Source: Bdellovibrionales bacterium
Lineage (GTDB): Bacteria > Bdellovibrionota > Bdellovibrionia > Bdellovibrionales > JAMPXM01
Direction: 5' to 3'
NCBI GenBank assembly: GCA_016713885.1
Contig: JADJOF010000001.1
Span: forward strand, 620,001 to 684,000
DNA: 64,000 nucleotides
Shown one piece after another: positions 44,400-53,621 of this stretch; the stretch's first letter is position 1; each line of letters opens with the position of its first letter. The position numbers and the translations under genes were made by a program. The notes under the pieces were generated by a model. It had not been told where the DNA came from. It saw nothing but the letters and a program-made list of their open reading frames with translations, and ran no database searches.

Positions 44400-44889
44400 G
44401 CCCCTGCCGTGTAACGGTTTGGTCAAGAAACAGTCAATGCTAAAAGAGCATTCGCTCGCCCGTCGTAGACACGGCGCAGCCAAACAATGTTATGCGTTAA
44501 GTGTTTGAAATGTATAGATAAAGTTTCAATTCAATAGAGCAAATACTCTATTTTGACTGACAGAAAAGAGCTGGTCTGCGGCATTAATGGGCAACCTTTA
44601 TTGAGGATTTCAGACGCGATGCAGTTTAGTCATCGTGGGATTTCTTATCCCAAATTTGAACCGCACAGCCGTTGTGACCGGCGGCGATGAAAGTTCGCTT
44701 TTTGAATCCTCTTGCATGACTTTAACTGAAGTGAGAATTAACGTCTCAATCGAACTGCAAAGTTTTGTTTTTAATTCGGTTTTTACTGGATGTCGGGATG
44801 TTTTGTCATGAGTCGCTCCAATTGGGGGGCTCTGTGTCTCGCGACAGTGTGGACCGTTTGTTTGATCGAGATGCTTGAGAGGGGCGGCG
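44400..44889. other. Intergenic region before the cytochrome oxidase operon
   Basis: About 490 bp between the divergent SDR and cytochrome c genes. It must contain promoters for both. An AT-rich part with a perfect dyad (44533-44552) is the only structured element. An open frame on the minus strand (44610-44903) has no protein-like features and overlaps the cytochrome c start. Confidence 0.5.
44533..44552. promoter_or_regulatory. Perfect dyad, possible operator
   Basis: AATAGAG-CAAATA-CTCTATT: 7-bp arms with a 6-base centre, in AT-rich DNA between divergent operons, followed by TTTTGACTGA. It has the shape of a dimeric regulator site. No specific regulator can be named. Confidence 0.4.
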
Positions 44890-45468
44890 ATGGCCAATAC
44901 CACGGGTGATGCTGGAATGAGAGAGAAGACGCAGGGTGATCATAACGCCGGTGGAATGGTGGCTTTTGTCATCAGCATGGCGGTGACGTTTGCCTGCTTT
45001 ATCTATGTTGTCTTTTTGAGCGGTGGCATTGACCTCAAAGAAGTGAAGCCGGCTGAAGCCTCTGCGGCGGCCCAGGTTGTAGCGGCTGCGCCAGTGAAAG
45101 TCGATATTTCAGACATCAAAGAACCATGGCTCCCAAATGAGAAAATGGTCGCGCACGGTCAGGCTGTTTTCAAAACCAACTGCTCGATGTGCCATGGTGA
45201 AAAAGGCATGGGCGACGGCGTTGCCGGTGCGAGCTTGAATCCGAAGCCTCGCAATTTGGTTGAAGGACAATGGAAGCAAGGTGGCTCAATGCTGCAGTTG
45301 TTTGCAACGCTGCAAACTGGAGTTAAAGGGAGTTCGATGCAAGGCTATCAGGCATCCCTGCCGGCGGCGGATCGTTGGGCTCTGGTTCAGTTCATTCATT
45401 CAATCACACAGAACAAGACGGCCGATTCAGAGGCTGATCTCAAGGCGAAGGCACCTGGTCTTAAATAG
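44890..45468 (+). CDS. Membrane-anchored cytochrome c
   Basis: About 192 residues from ATG 44890 (GAGAGGGG just upstream). One membrane helix (GGMVAFVISMAVTFACFIYVVFLSGG) and a periplasmic c-type domain with the haem site TNCSMCHGEKGMGDG and distal Met in GSSMQGYQ. It is the first gene of the caa3 oxidase operon and probably feeds electrons to the oxidase. Confidence 0.88.
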   Translation: MANTTGDAGMREKTQGDHNAGGMVAFVISMAVTFACFIYVVFLSGGIDLKEVKPAEASAAAQVVAAAPVKVDISDIKEPWLPNEKMVAHGQAVFKTNCSMCHGEKGMGDGVAGASLNPKPRNLVEGQWKQGGSMLQLFATLQTGVKGSSMQGYQASLPAADRWALVQFIHSITQNKTADSEADLKAKAPGLK

Positions 45469-46330
45469 ATGATGGTATTGCGGCGCCTATCTTTTTTTAT
45501 GTTAGCACTGTCTTTTTGCTGATGGCACAAGTGGCCACGGCGAGGATTTTGCGCGCGCTCATGAGGGCCAGGAAAACGAGACTCCGACCAACCTTAAAGA
45601 TGTCGGAATTGAGCCGCATCTTGGTGATAAGGTGAATCTCGATTTGCCGTTCGTTGACCACGATGGCAAGCCCGTGACTTTGCGTGAACTGATGCAGGAC
45701 GGGAAGCCAATCCTTCTGAGCTTGGCCTATTATTCATGTCCCAGTCTTTGTAATTTTCATCTCAACGGCTTGAACGACGCATTCAAGCAGCTCGAAAAGC
45801 CAATTGGTTCTGAGTTCAGGCTTGTCGTGATGAGTTTTGATCCACGCGAAAAGCCAGCGCTCGCAAAAGCGAAGCGTGCCAACTATCTGAAAGAGTACGG
45901 CCGGCCCGAAGGTGATGCCGGCTGGTACTTCCTGACGGGCGAACAGGGCTCGATTGATCCGATCACAAAGGCCGTAGGGTTTAACTATCGTTGGGATGAA
46001 GAGCAGAAGCAGTATGCTCATGCCTCCGCCGCTTATGCGATTGCACCGGATGGAACAATTACGCGCTATCTCTTTGGGATTTCTTTTGATCCAAAGACAA
46101 TTCGATTGTCGATGCTTGAGGCTTCAAAGGGCCAAGTGGGATCGATCATTGATAAGCTGATTCTCTACTGTTTTCACTATGACCCCAAGGCGAGCAAGTA
46201 CACTCTCGCGGCATTCAACTTGATGCGCGCAGGTGGGATTTTGATCGTGCTTGTGCTGGGGATGTTTTTGCTACCATTTTGGATTCGAAATCGAAGGCCC
46301 GATAGAAAGATTGAAGGAGAGGTTCGATGA
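45469..46330 (+). pseudogene. sco: SCO1/SenC-type copper chaperone, N-terminus frameshifted
   Basis: The body (45632-46330) is intact: SLAYYSCPSLCNFHLNGL carries the copper CxxxC, QYAHASAAYAIAPDGTI carries the copper His, and a C-terminal helix (LMRAGGILIVLVLGMFLLPFWI) anchors it. The natural start is ATG 45469, just after the cytochrome c stop, giving a signal helix MLALSF; the frame is lost at the T5 run (45513-45517) and again at CC (45535-45536). One added base at each restores a continuous protein (LLMAQVAHGEDFARAHEG). Both are homopolymers, so sequence error is likely. It delivers copper to the CuA site. Confidence 0.8.
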
Positions 46331-47376
46331 GTTTTAAACCTTTAGTGCTGCTGAGCCTGTTGCTACCAGGTGTCGCAGGTGCAAGCACATTTATGCCGCC
46401 GGCCGCGACGGTGACCGCGGGTGAGGTCGATAGCATTTATGCCTTTCTTTTGATCACGAGTTTAGTCTCGTTCATCATTTTGATCGGCGGAATGATTTTC
46501 TTTGTCTTTAAGTACAAACGAAAATCAGCGACGGATAAAACGGCGTACATCACGCACGATCACACGCTGGAATTCGTCTGGTCATTTATTCCATTTTTGA
46601 TCTTCATGTTTGTGTTTGCTTGGGGCTGGAAGATCTATCATGACATGCGCCACTCTCCGGAGGGTGCTCTTGAAGTTCATGTCATGGCAAAGAAATGGGA
46701 TTGGCGCTTTCTTTATAAGAATGGCAAAGAGGTCACTTCGAGCTTGAATGACAAGGGCCAAAAAGAGCCGGCGACAATGGTTGTCCCTGTCGGCAAGCCC
46801 GTGAAGTTGATCATGGCGTCTGAAAAAATCAGCGCGGGATCAACAGATCCGATGGATCGTCCGGTTTTGCACTCGTTCTTTCTTCCTGCTGCTCGTATAA
46901 AACAGGACGTCGTTCCTGGCCGCTACACGACGATGTGGTTTCAGCTGGATCAACCCGGTGATTACTGGGTTTTCTGTACGGAATTCTGCGGCTCTGGTCA
47001 CTCGGCTATGAAGGCGCGCATCAGCGCAGTTCCTATGGCTGATTTTGAAAAGTGGCTGGCAGCTGAGGGCTCGGGCGAGATGTCGCTGGCCGATAAGGGC
47101 CGCGCACTCTATTCGTCAAAAGCCTGCGCCGGTTGCCATAGTGCTGACGGGACACGGGTGGTTGGTCCGAGTTTTAAGGCATCTTGGGGCAAGTCCCGAG
47201 ATGTTGAAGGCGGTGGCAAAGTAACCGTTGATGAAAATTACGTACGCGAATCAATTCTTAACCCGAATGCGAAAGTGGCTGCAGGATACCCCGCTGGAGT
47301 TATGCCGACCTTTGCTGGTCAGCTCTCCGACGACGATGTCAAAGCCCTCATCGAATTCATTAAAACACTGAAGTAA
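46327..47376 (+). CDS. ctaC: Cytochrome c oxidase subunit II with fused cytochrome c (caa3 type)
   Basis: 349 residues. Signal peptide, two membrane helices, then the CuA domain with HSFFLPAARIKQDVVPGRYTTMWFQ and the copper loop CTEFCGSGHSAM. The C-terminal 100 residues are a cytochrome c domain with SSKACAGCHSADGT and axial Met in AGVMPTF. The fused haem defines a caa3-type oxidase. It overlaps sco by 4 bp. Confidence 0.95.
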   Translation: MSFKPLVLLSLLLPGVAGASTFMPPAATVTAGEVDSIYAFLLITSLVSFIILIGGMIFFVFKYKRKSATDKTAYITHDHTLEFVWSFIPFLIFMFVFAWGWKIYHDMRHSPEGALEVHVMAKKWDWRFLYKNGKEVTSSLNDKGQKEPATMVVPVGKPVKLIMASEKISAGSTDPMDRPVLHSFFLPAARIKQDVVPGRYTTMWFQLDQPGDYWVFCTEFCGSGHSAMKARISAVPMADFEKWLAAEGSGEMSLADKGRALYSSKACAGCHSADGTRVVGPSFKASWGKSRDVEGGGKVTVDENYVRESILNPNAKVAAGYPAGVMPTFAGQLSDDDVKALIEFIKTLK

Positions 47377-47389
47377 GGAGGTGGGCGAC

Positions 47390-48986
47390 ATGGCTACAGC
47401 GACCGCTCATCACGAAAATTCGAATTATCTGAATCATGAAAAAGGCCTGTGGTCTTGGCTGACCACACTCGACCACAAGCGCATTGGTCTTCTGTATTTC
47501 ATTACAGTGGCCCTTTTCTTTTTGGTTGGTGGTATCTTCGCGCTTTTGATCCGCACGGAGCTTTACTCGGTCGGCGAAACGATTATGACCGCGGAGCAAT
47601 ACGCACGGGTGATGACTTACCACGGTGCTGTCATGGTGTTCTTGGTGATCATCCCCGGTATTCCGGCGTTTCTTGGGAACTTCTTTTTGCCGATACAGAT
47701 CGGTGCAAAGGATGTCGCGTTTCCGCGGCTGAATCTCCTGAGTTGGTATTGCCTTCTTTTGGGCGCCGGGATTGCCCTGACGTCGTTGTTCTTCGGTGGC
47801 GCTGATACGGGCTGGACGTTCTACACGCCCTACTCGATTAAGCATTCGCCGGCGGTTATTTGCATGGCCCTCGGTGTTTTTGTGGCGGGCTTTTCGTCGA
47901 TTTTGACAGGCTTGAACTTTGTGGTGACCACACACAAGCTGCGCGCTCCTGGAATGACGATGAACCGAATCCCGCTTTTTGTTTGGGCGCTGTATTCAAC
48001 AGCGATCATCCAGGTTTTGGCGACTCCGGTTTTGGGTATTACGGTATTACTGCTTGCGGCCGAAAATATTTTTGGCATTGGATTCTTTGATCCGGCGTTG
48101 GGTGGCGATCCCGTATTGTTTCAACATTTCTTCTGGTTCTACTCGCATCCGGCCGTTTACATCATGATTCTGCCGGCCTTCGGTGTGATCTCCGAGCTCA
48201 TCACGACTTTTGCGCGTAAGACGATTTTCGGTTATACGGCGATTGCATACTCGTCGCTTGCGATCGCGGCGGTGTCGTTCTTTGTCTGGGGCCACCACAT
48301 GTTTGTGTCTGGTCAGTCAGAGTTCGCGGGAATCGTGTTCTCGTTCCTGACCATGCTGGTCGGCGTTCCAACGGCGATCAAATTGTTCAACTGGATGGCG
48401 ACGCTTTATAAAGGTTCGATCAACCTTTCGGCTCCGATGCTTTACGCGCTTGGATTCATGTTCCTCTTCACCATTGGTGGGGTAACTGGAATCTTCTTGG
48501 CGACGATTGCGACGGATGTTCACTTCCACGACACGTATTTTGTCGTGGCACATTTTCACTATGTGATGGTGGGCGGCACCTTGATGTCGATCATGGGGCG
48601 GGATCTTTTATTGGTTCCCGAAAATGTTTGGTCGTCTCTGCAGCGATGCTTGGGCACGTGTTTCATTCGTGTTCATCTTCGTTGGCTTCAACGTCACGTT
48701 CTTTCCGCAGTTTATTCTTGGATCGCTGGGCATGCCCCGTCGTTACTTCGATTACCTGCCTGAGTTTCAGCATTTGAACCGGATTTCGACAATCGGCTCA
48801 TATCTGATTGGCATTGGGTTTATTGTCGGCTTTGCGACGATTATTCATGGTCTTTTGAAAGGCGAAAAAGCGGGCCCCAACCCATGGGGAGGAAAGACTT
48901 TGGAGTGGACGACAGCGTCGCCGCCACCGCATGAGAACTTTTTAACAACACCAGTAGTAACGGCAGGTCCCTATGAGTACCGTTAA
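47390..48986 (+). pseudogene. ctaD: Cytochrome c oxidase subunit I (one frameshift)
   Basis: ATG 47390 follows an AAGGAGGTGGG site. Haem-copper oxidase core: TTLDHKRIGLLYF, the His ligand in TYHGAVMVF, the cross-linked His-Tyr block FFWFYSHPAVYIMILPAFGVIS, WGHHMFVSG, and HFHYVMVGGTLMSIMG. One extra G in the G4 run (48595-48598) then shifts the frame; without it the protein runs on as GGIFYWFPKMFGRLCSDAWARVSFVFIFVGFNVTFFPQ to the stop at 48986 (about 531 residues). Likely an assembly error in an essential subunit. Confidence 0.88.
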
Positions 48987-49656
48987 GTCTTCTTCTACAG
49001 GCCACCACCACGCCCACCATTATGAGAGCGCTGATCACGAGTATCAGAGCTCAAAGCAGGGTGTTTGGTTGTTCCTCTGTACTGAAATTTTGATGTTCGG
49101 CGGATTGTTCGTTGGTTACGCGATTTTCCACCATCTGTTTCCGGAAACGTTTAAAGTTGGGTCGAAATTCACGGATGTTCGTTACGGTGCAACCAATACG
49201 GTTGTCCTGCTGGCGAGTTCGCTTTCGATGGCTTTGGGCATCTACTACAACCAAATGCGAGACAAGAAAAAGGCCGTCATGGCCCTCCTCTTCACTCTGT
49301 TGTGCGGAGTGATCTTCATGGTGATCAAGTACCTTGAGTACTCACATAAGATCCATTTGGGTCTGATGCCTGGAGATTGGTACCGCGGTAACCCAGAGGA
49401 ACTCGCTCACTATGTTGGCGGTCTTGAGATTCCGAAAAATCTTCCGCTCTATTTCTCGTTTTATTTCATGATGACGGGTCTACACGGAATTCACGTCCTT
49501 GTTGGTATGGGCTTGATCACGTGGGTGACGATTCGCACAGCGCGTGGCGAGTTTGGTCCGGAGTATTACACGCCGGTTGAGGGTGTCGGATTGTTCTGGC
49601 ACTTGGTGGATTTGGTTTGGATTTATCTCTTTCCACTTCTTTACTTGGTGTCTTAA
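48973..49656 (+). CDS. ctaE: Cytochrome c oxidase subunit III
   Basis: 227 residues. After a His-rich start (STGHHHAHHYES), helices with KQGVWLFLCTEILMFGGLFVGYAIF and FYFMMTGLHGIHVLVGMGLI, ending VGLFWHLVDLVWIYLFPLLYL, are diagnostic of subunit III. It overlaps ctaD by 14 bp. Confidence 0.95.
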   Translation: MSTVKSSSTGHHHAHHYESADHEYQSSKQGVWLFLCTEILMFGGLFVGYAIFHHLFPETFKVGSKFTDVRYGATNTVVLLASSLSMALGIYYNQMRDKKKAVMALLFTLLCGVIFMVIKYLEYSHKIHLGLMPGDWYRGNPEELAHYVGGLEIPKNLPLYFSFYFMMTGLHGIHVLVGMGLITWVTIRTARGEFGPEYYTPVEGVGLFWHLVDLVWIYLFPLLYLVS

Positions 49657-49665
49657 GGGGGATTT

Positions 49666-49977
49666 ATGGCGCACGGCACACATGAGCATCACATTATTCC
49701 ACTCAAGACCTACTGGACTGTCTTTGCGGCTCTGATCTTCCTGACCATTGTCACGGTGGTGGCGGCTCAGATTGATTTCGGCGCAATGAACGCTCTGGTG
49801 GCGTTCGGAATCGCTTCGGTTAAAGCTTCGTTGGTTTTGGGCATATTCATGCACTTGAAGTACGACAACATGATGAATCGCGTGATTATTGGATCTGGCG
49901 TTTTCTTTTTGCTGTTGTTCTGGTTTTTCTCGATCATCGATATCGTAACCCGCATTCCGCAGAATTCGACGCTTTAG
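49666..49977 (+). CDS. ctaF: Cytochrome c oxidase subunit IV
   Basis: 103 residues with three helices: TYWTVFAALIFLTIVTVVAA, VAFGIASVKASLVLGIFMHLKYD and VIIGSGVFFLLLFWFFSIIDI. The SVKASLVLGIFMHLKYD block is the family signature. It starts 9 bp after ctaE. Confidence 0.92.
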   Translation: MAHGTHEHHIIPLKTYWTVFAALIFLTIVTVVAAQIDFGAMNALVAFGIASVKASLVLGIFMHLKYDNMMNRVIIGSGVFFLLLFWFFSIIDIVTRIPQNSTL

Positions 49978-50005
49978 GATCTTGACGGATCGTTCGAATA
50001 GCGAG

Positions 50006-50040
50006 AAAGCCTCATGGGCAAACATGAGGCTTTTTTTTGA
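50006..50040 (+). terminator. Terminator-like hairpin overlapping the ctaB start
   Basis: Arms AAAGCCTCATG (50006-50016) and CATGAGGCTTT (50023-50033) with loop GGCAAA, followed by a run of T to 50038. It is a textbook intrinsic terminator after ctaF, but its 3' arm contains the ctaB ATG (50024) and the T-run encodes Phe-Phe of ctaB. Confidence 0.8.
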
Positions 50041-50898
50041 TCTCACCAAGTCAGGCATCGTCGTTTTTGTCCTCGTAACGGGGATGGCTGGTTATGGAAT
50101 GAGCCAGCCGCTGACGGCCGAATGGAACTGGGTTCATTTTTTGACAACGATGGCCGCGCTCTACTTTTTGTCATCGGGCAGTTTCGCGATCAATCAGGCT
50201 CAAGAAGTTCATATCGATCAGGAAATGCCGCGAACTCAAGGGCGTCCACTGCCTTCCAAACGTGTTTCGAAAATGCAGGCTTGGACTCTTGGTGTTGGTT
50301 TTGTCCTGATCGGGGCTCTTGCTGCGATTCTTGTGAATCAGACTGTGTTCTGGCTCGGCCTCGGAACCGTCTTTCTTTACAACGTGACTTACACTCTGTG
50401 GTGGAAAAGGCATTGGTCGTTCGGAGCGGTGCCGGGTGCGATACCAGGCGCAACACCAGTGTTAATTGGCTACGCTGCCCATCAGCCATTTATTGCAATG
50501 CCTGAACCAATTTATCTCTTTTGCTGATGTTCCTTTGGCAGATGCCGCACTTCTGGTCGCTCGCGATTCGCTTTAAAGAAGATTATAGTCTGGGAGGAAT
50601 TCCGGTACTACCTGTTCGAATTGGTACCGAGCGAACGGTGTTTCACATGGCGATGTATGCTTTTGCGTACGTGGCGACGGCTGCGGCGGCGCCGTTTTTT
50701 ACCAGCGCTGGTTGGGCGTACGCTCTTGACCTTGCCCTTTGCTTTTGTGGTCATTTGGCAGTTTTTAAAATTTCACCGTTCTGTTGTTGAGAAGCATGAG
50801 AAGTCGCGTTGGCTTCCATTTTTCCTATGGACGAATTTTTCGATTCTCGTTTTCTGGCAGCGCCGGTTCTGATCGTTGGGCGCAGCATGCGTTTTTGA
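50024..50898 (+). pseudogene. ctaB: Protohaem IX farnesyltransferase (haem O synthase), frameshifted
   Basis: From ATG 50024 (RLFFDLTKSGIVVFVLVTGMAGYGM). The prenyl-diphosphate site is NQAQEVHIDQEMPRTQGRPLPSK, and the second region is LFLWQMPHFWSLAIRFKEDYSLGGIPVLPVRIG. The frame is lost at T4 50519-50522 (one T short), once between about 50700 and 50730, and at T4 50850-50853 (one T short); restored, the protein ends LAAPVLIVGRSMRF at TGA 50896-50898 and has the normal length of about 292. It adds the farnesyl tail that makes haem O for the oxidase. Confidence 0.85.
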
Positions 50899-50920
50899 TG
50901 TATCAGGTTGGAGCCGGTGA

Positions 50921-51814
50921 ATGACCGACACAAAGCAAAAAAAAATTGAAACGTATCTGACAGTGTTGTCAGTCTTGATTGTCGGCCTGATGGCGCTTGG
51001 CGCTGGCGTTCGCACGATGAACGCGGGTCTTTCCTGCCCCGATTGGCCGCTATGCTTTGGCGAGGTGATTCCGGACTTTCATGTCGGCGTGTGGTTTGAG
51101 TTTGTTCACCGGGCCTATGCTGGAATTGTCGCATTGTTGTTTGCAGTCGCTGTCGTTTGGGTCTGGCGATCAAAGGAGGCTCCACTGAGCGCTCGGCGAG
51201 CTGCAAAGTGGGGCGCTTTCTTTCTGGGCCTGCAGATTGTGATGGGTGGTCTCACGGTTTTGATGCTGGTGAAGGCCGTCATCGTGACGGGGCATTTGCT
51301 CTTGGCGACATTGTTTTTGTCGTCCGTGCTGTGGATGCTTTTCTCGATTCGGGCCGAACGGATTTCAAAGTCTGAAGCCGTAGTGCCGTTGGGGTTAAAG
51401 CGTGTGGCGTTCGTCTTGCCGCTGGTTGTGTTTATTCAAATTGCGCTTGGTGGTCTTGTCGCGTCGACCTATGCGGGATCTGTTTGTGTGGACTGGCCAC
51501 TCTGCAATGGTCAGTGGGTGCCGACTTGGCAGGGTGCAATCGGACTGCAGATTATCCATCGGTTTGTCGCCTATGGTCTGGCGGTCTTTTTTACGGCGCT
51601 CTCGATCTGGGCGTGGAGAAAGAAGCGAGAGCTTTCGCCAGAGATGGCCACTTTGTTTTATGTCAGTGGCGCAGTGGTTTCGATACAAACGGTTGTCGGC
51701 ATCCTGAACCTCCTGCATTTTATTCCGCCGCATATTACGGTGCCACATCAAACGCTGGCGATTCTTCTGTTCGCCATACAGTTGAGAATCTGGCACATGG
51801 CTCGCGCCGCCTAG
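50921..51814 (+). CDS. ctaA: Haem A synthase
   Basis: 297 residues with eight helices in two similar halves. Markers: GAGVRTMNAGLSCPDWPLCFGEVIPD and FEFVHRAYAGIVALL in the first half, ASTYAGSVCVDWPLCNGQWVPT and QIIHRFVAYGLAVFF in the second; the paired cysteines and histidines are the CtaA/COX15 features. It oxidises haem O to haem A. Last gene of the operon; its end overlaps the convergent isomerase gene by 4 bp. Confidence 0.93.
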   Translation: MTDTKQKKIETYLTVLSVLIVGLMALGAGVRTMNAGLSCPDWPLCFGEVIPDFHVGVWFEFVHRAYAGIVALLFAVAVVWVWRSKEAPLSARRAAKWGAFFLGLQIVMGGLTVLMLVKAVIVTGHLLLATLFLSSVLWMLFSIRAERISKSEAVVPLGLKRVAFVLPLVVFIQIALGGLVASTYAGSVCVDWPLCNGQWVPTWQGAIGLQIIHRFVAYGLAVFFTALSIWAWRKKRELSPEMATLFYVSGAVVSIQTVVGILNLLHFIPPHITVPHQTLAILLFAIQLRIWHMARAA

Positions 51815-52473
51815 GCGGGCGGAGCGTCCGGCTGCTGGGCCGGTGCTGCTTTCGCGAAGGCGGGGATCGCATTGCATGTCGTTCGAATGCGCTGAAGGGT
51901 CGGATATCTTTCGAGCGAAACGCTGTAGCGATCGGCATTTGCCAGGTGTGGCATGACGTAGCAGTCGGCGGCGCTCACCTGGTCGCCAAAACTAAAGCGA
52001 CCCGCGTGTTTCTCTAAAAAGGACTCAAGCGTATCTAGACCATAGGTGATCCACTCGGTTGCCCAGCGATTCGTTTCGCTCTCACCGACATTAAAATCCT
52101 TTTGAATTTTCTTGAGCACGCGAAGGTTATGGAGTGGCTGTACGCCGCTGTTCACAATTTCACAGGTCTGTAGCACAAGTGCGCGGTGCTGAGGGTTTTC
52201 TGGAAAGAGACGTGGCAATGGGTTGATGTTGTCGAGGTAGTCGAGAATGGCGATTGATTGTCCAAGCGTGAAACCCTTGTGGACCAAAGTGGGAACGTCG
52301 CCGCTGGGATTCATTTTCTTGTATTCGGGCTTAAGTTGCTCACCGCCATTGTTGACCAGATGAACGGCCCGGTATTCGTAGGGAATCTCTTTGAGGTTGA
52401 GTCCAATGCGAACGCGGTACGACGCAGAACTGCGGAAATAGCTATAGAGAATGAAATCGTTTTGTAGGGACAC
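51811..52473 (-). CDS. maiA: Maleylacetoacetate isomerase (zeta-class GST)
   Basis: 220 residues. The zeta-class motif SYFRSSASYRVRIGLNLKEIPYE is at the N-terminus (active-site Ser-Ser), then NPSGDVPTLVHKGFTLGQSIAILDYLD for glutathione binding, and FSFGDQVSAADCYVMPHLANA in the C-terminal helical domain. It isomerises maleylacetoacetate to fumarylacetoacetate in tyrosine breakdown. It is divergent (52 bp) from a fumarylacetoacetate hydrolase gene, the next step. Confidence 0.9.
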   Translation of the reverse strand: MSLQNDFILYSYFRSSASYRVRIGLNLKEIPYEYRAVHLVNNGGEQLKPEYKKMNPSGDVPTLVHKGFTLGQSIAILDYLDNINPLPRLFPENPQHRALVLQTCEIVNSGVQPLHNLRVLKKIQKDFNVGESETNRWATEWITYGLDTLESFLEKHAGRFSFGDQVSAADCYVMPHLANADRYSVSLERYPTLQRIRTTCNAIPAFAKAAPAQQPDAPPA

Positions 52474-52525
52474 TGGTGCCTCCGTATGCTATGAAGGCAT
52501 CATATTCTGGTTGGGGGAGTTCGCA

Positions 52526-53512
52526 ATGAAACTGGGCAGTCTTCGGAGCCGCGAGTCAAGAGACGGTGTTCTGTGTGTTGTGAGTCGCGATTTAAAGCGC
52601 GCCGTTCGTGCGACTGGAGTTGCGCCTTCTTTGCGCGAGGCGATCGAGAGCTGGTCGGTCGCGGAACCGCGTTTGCGCGAGATTGCTCAACGTCTTGAGA
52701 ATGGTTCAGTTGCGGGTGAGTTTGCTGTCGACCAGAAGGAGTTCCATTCGCCGCTGCCGCGCGCTTTTCAGTGGGCCGATGGTTCGGCCTTTTTGCATCA
52801 TGTGAAACTCGTTCGCATGGCGCGCAAGGCCGAGATGCCGCCATCATTCTATCACGATCCTTTGATGTATCAGGGCGGAAGTGATGACTTCCTTGCGCCG
52901 ACGGATCCGATCCCGCAGGTTGATTTTGCACATGGCACCGACTTTGAGGGCGAGGTCGCTGTTGTGACGACGGATGTTCCGATTGGAATTTCTCCAGAAG
53001 CAGCGCTGAAGCACATTGCGCTCGTGATGGTGGTGAACGATGTTTCATTGCGTGGCCTTATTCCGGAAGAATTGGCCAAAGGCTTTGGCTTCTTCCAATC
53101 GAAGCCCCAGTCCGCTTTTGCACCGTTTGCGGTGACGCCGGACGAGTTGGGCTCGGCGTGGCGCGATGGTCGCGTGCATCTGCCTTTGAACGTGACGTTC
53201 AACGGTGGTTTTTTTGGAAACGCCGATGCCGGCGCGATGCACTTTCATTTTGGTCAGCTCATTGCGCATGTGGCGCGGACGCGAACGCTAGGTGCGGGCT
53301 CGATCATCGGCAGCGGTACCGTGTCGAATGAAGATCCAAGCCGTGGCAGCTCTTGTCTGGCTGAGCGGCGGATGATTGAGCAGATCGGTTCCGGCGAAGC
53401 CAAGACCCCGTTTATGAAAGTCGGCGATCGCGTTCAGATGGAGATGCTCAATGAGCAGGGGCAATCGCTCTTCGGGGCGATTGATCAGGTCGTCGAGAAG
53501 GCCAAGGTCTAG
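52526..53512 (+). CDS. Fumarylacetoacetate hydrolase family protein
   Basis: About 328 residues from ATG 52526, which follows GGGGGAG. The catalytic domain has FLHHVKLVRMARKAEMP, YQGGSDDFLAPTDPIP, HGTDFEGEVAVVTTDVP (metal-binding acids), VMVVNDVSLRGLIPEE, and the loop GSGTVSNEDPSRGSSCLAERR. Likely the last enzyme of tyrosine degradation, cutting fumarylacetoacetate to fumarate and acetoacetate, with maiA next door. The divergent pair would share a control region at 52474-52525. Confidence 0.88.
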   Translation: MKLGSLRSRESRDGVLCVVSRDLKRAVRATGVAPSLREAIESWSVAEPRLREIAQRLENGSVAGEFAVDQKEFHSPLPRAFQWADGSAFLHHVKLVRMARKAEMPPSFYHDPLMYQGGSDDFLAPTDPIPQVDFAHGTDFEGEVAVVTTDVPIGISPEAALKHIALVMVVNDVSLRGLIPEELAKGFGFFQSKPQSAFAPFAVTPDELGSAWRDGRVHLPLNVTFNGGFFGNADAGAMHFHFGQLIAHVARTRTLGAGSIIGSGTVSNEDPSRGSSCLAERRMIEQIGSGEAKTPFMKVGDRVQMEMLNEQGQSLFGAIDQVVEKAKV

Positions 53513-53521
53513 AGAAATGAA

Positions 53522-53540
53522 CCGTCTCAATTTGAGACGG
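53522..53540. other. Inverted repeat after the FAH gene
   Basis: CCGTCTCAA-T-TTGAGACGG: 9-bp arms around one base, 10 bp after the stop. No T-run follows on the plus strand, so it is either a weak terminator or an mRNA 3' stabiliser, or a binding site for the next gene. Confidence 0.4.
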
Positions 53541-53621
53541 CAAATAATCGAACAATCCTTTCGTCGAGTCTCAATTCGGACCAGCAGAATGCCGATATAA
53601 CCACTGACGAGGTGGGGCCTG

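Noticed and set aside
44610..44903. Minus-strand open frame upstream of the cytochrome c gene
   Set aside because: It has no ribosome site, no protein-like pattern, and overlaps the start of a well-supported gene.
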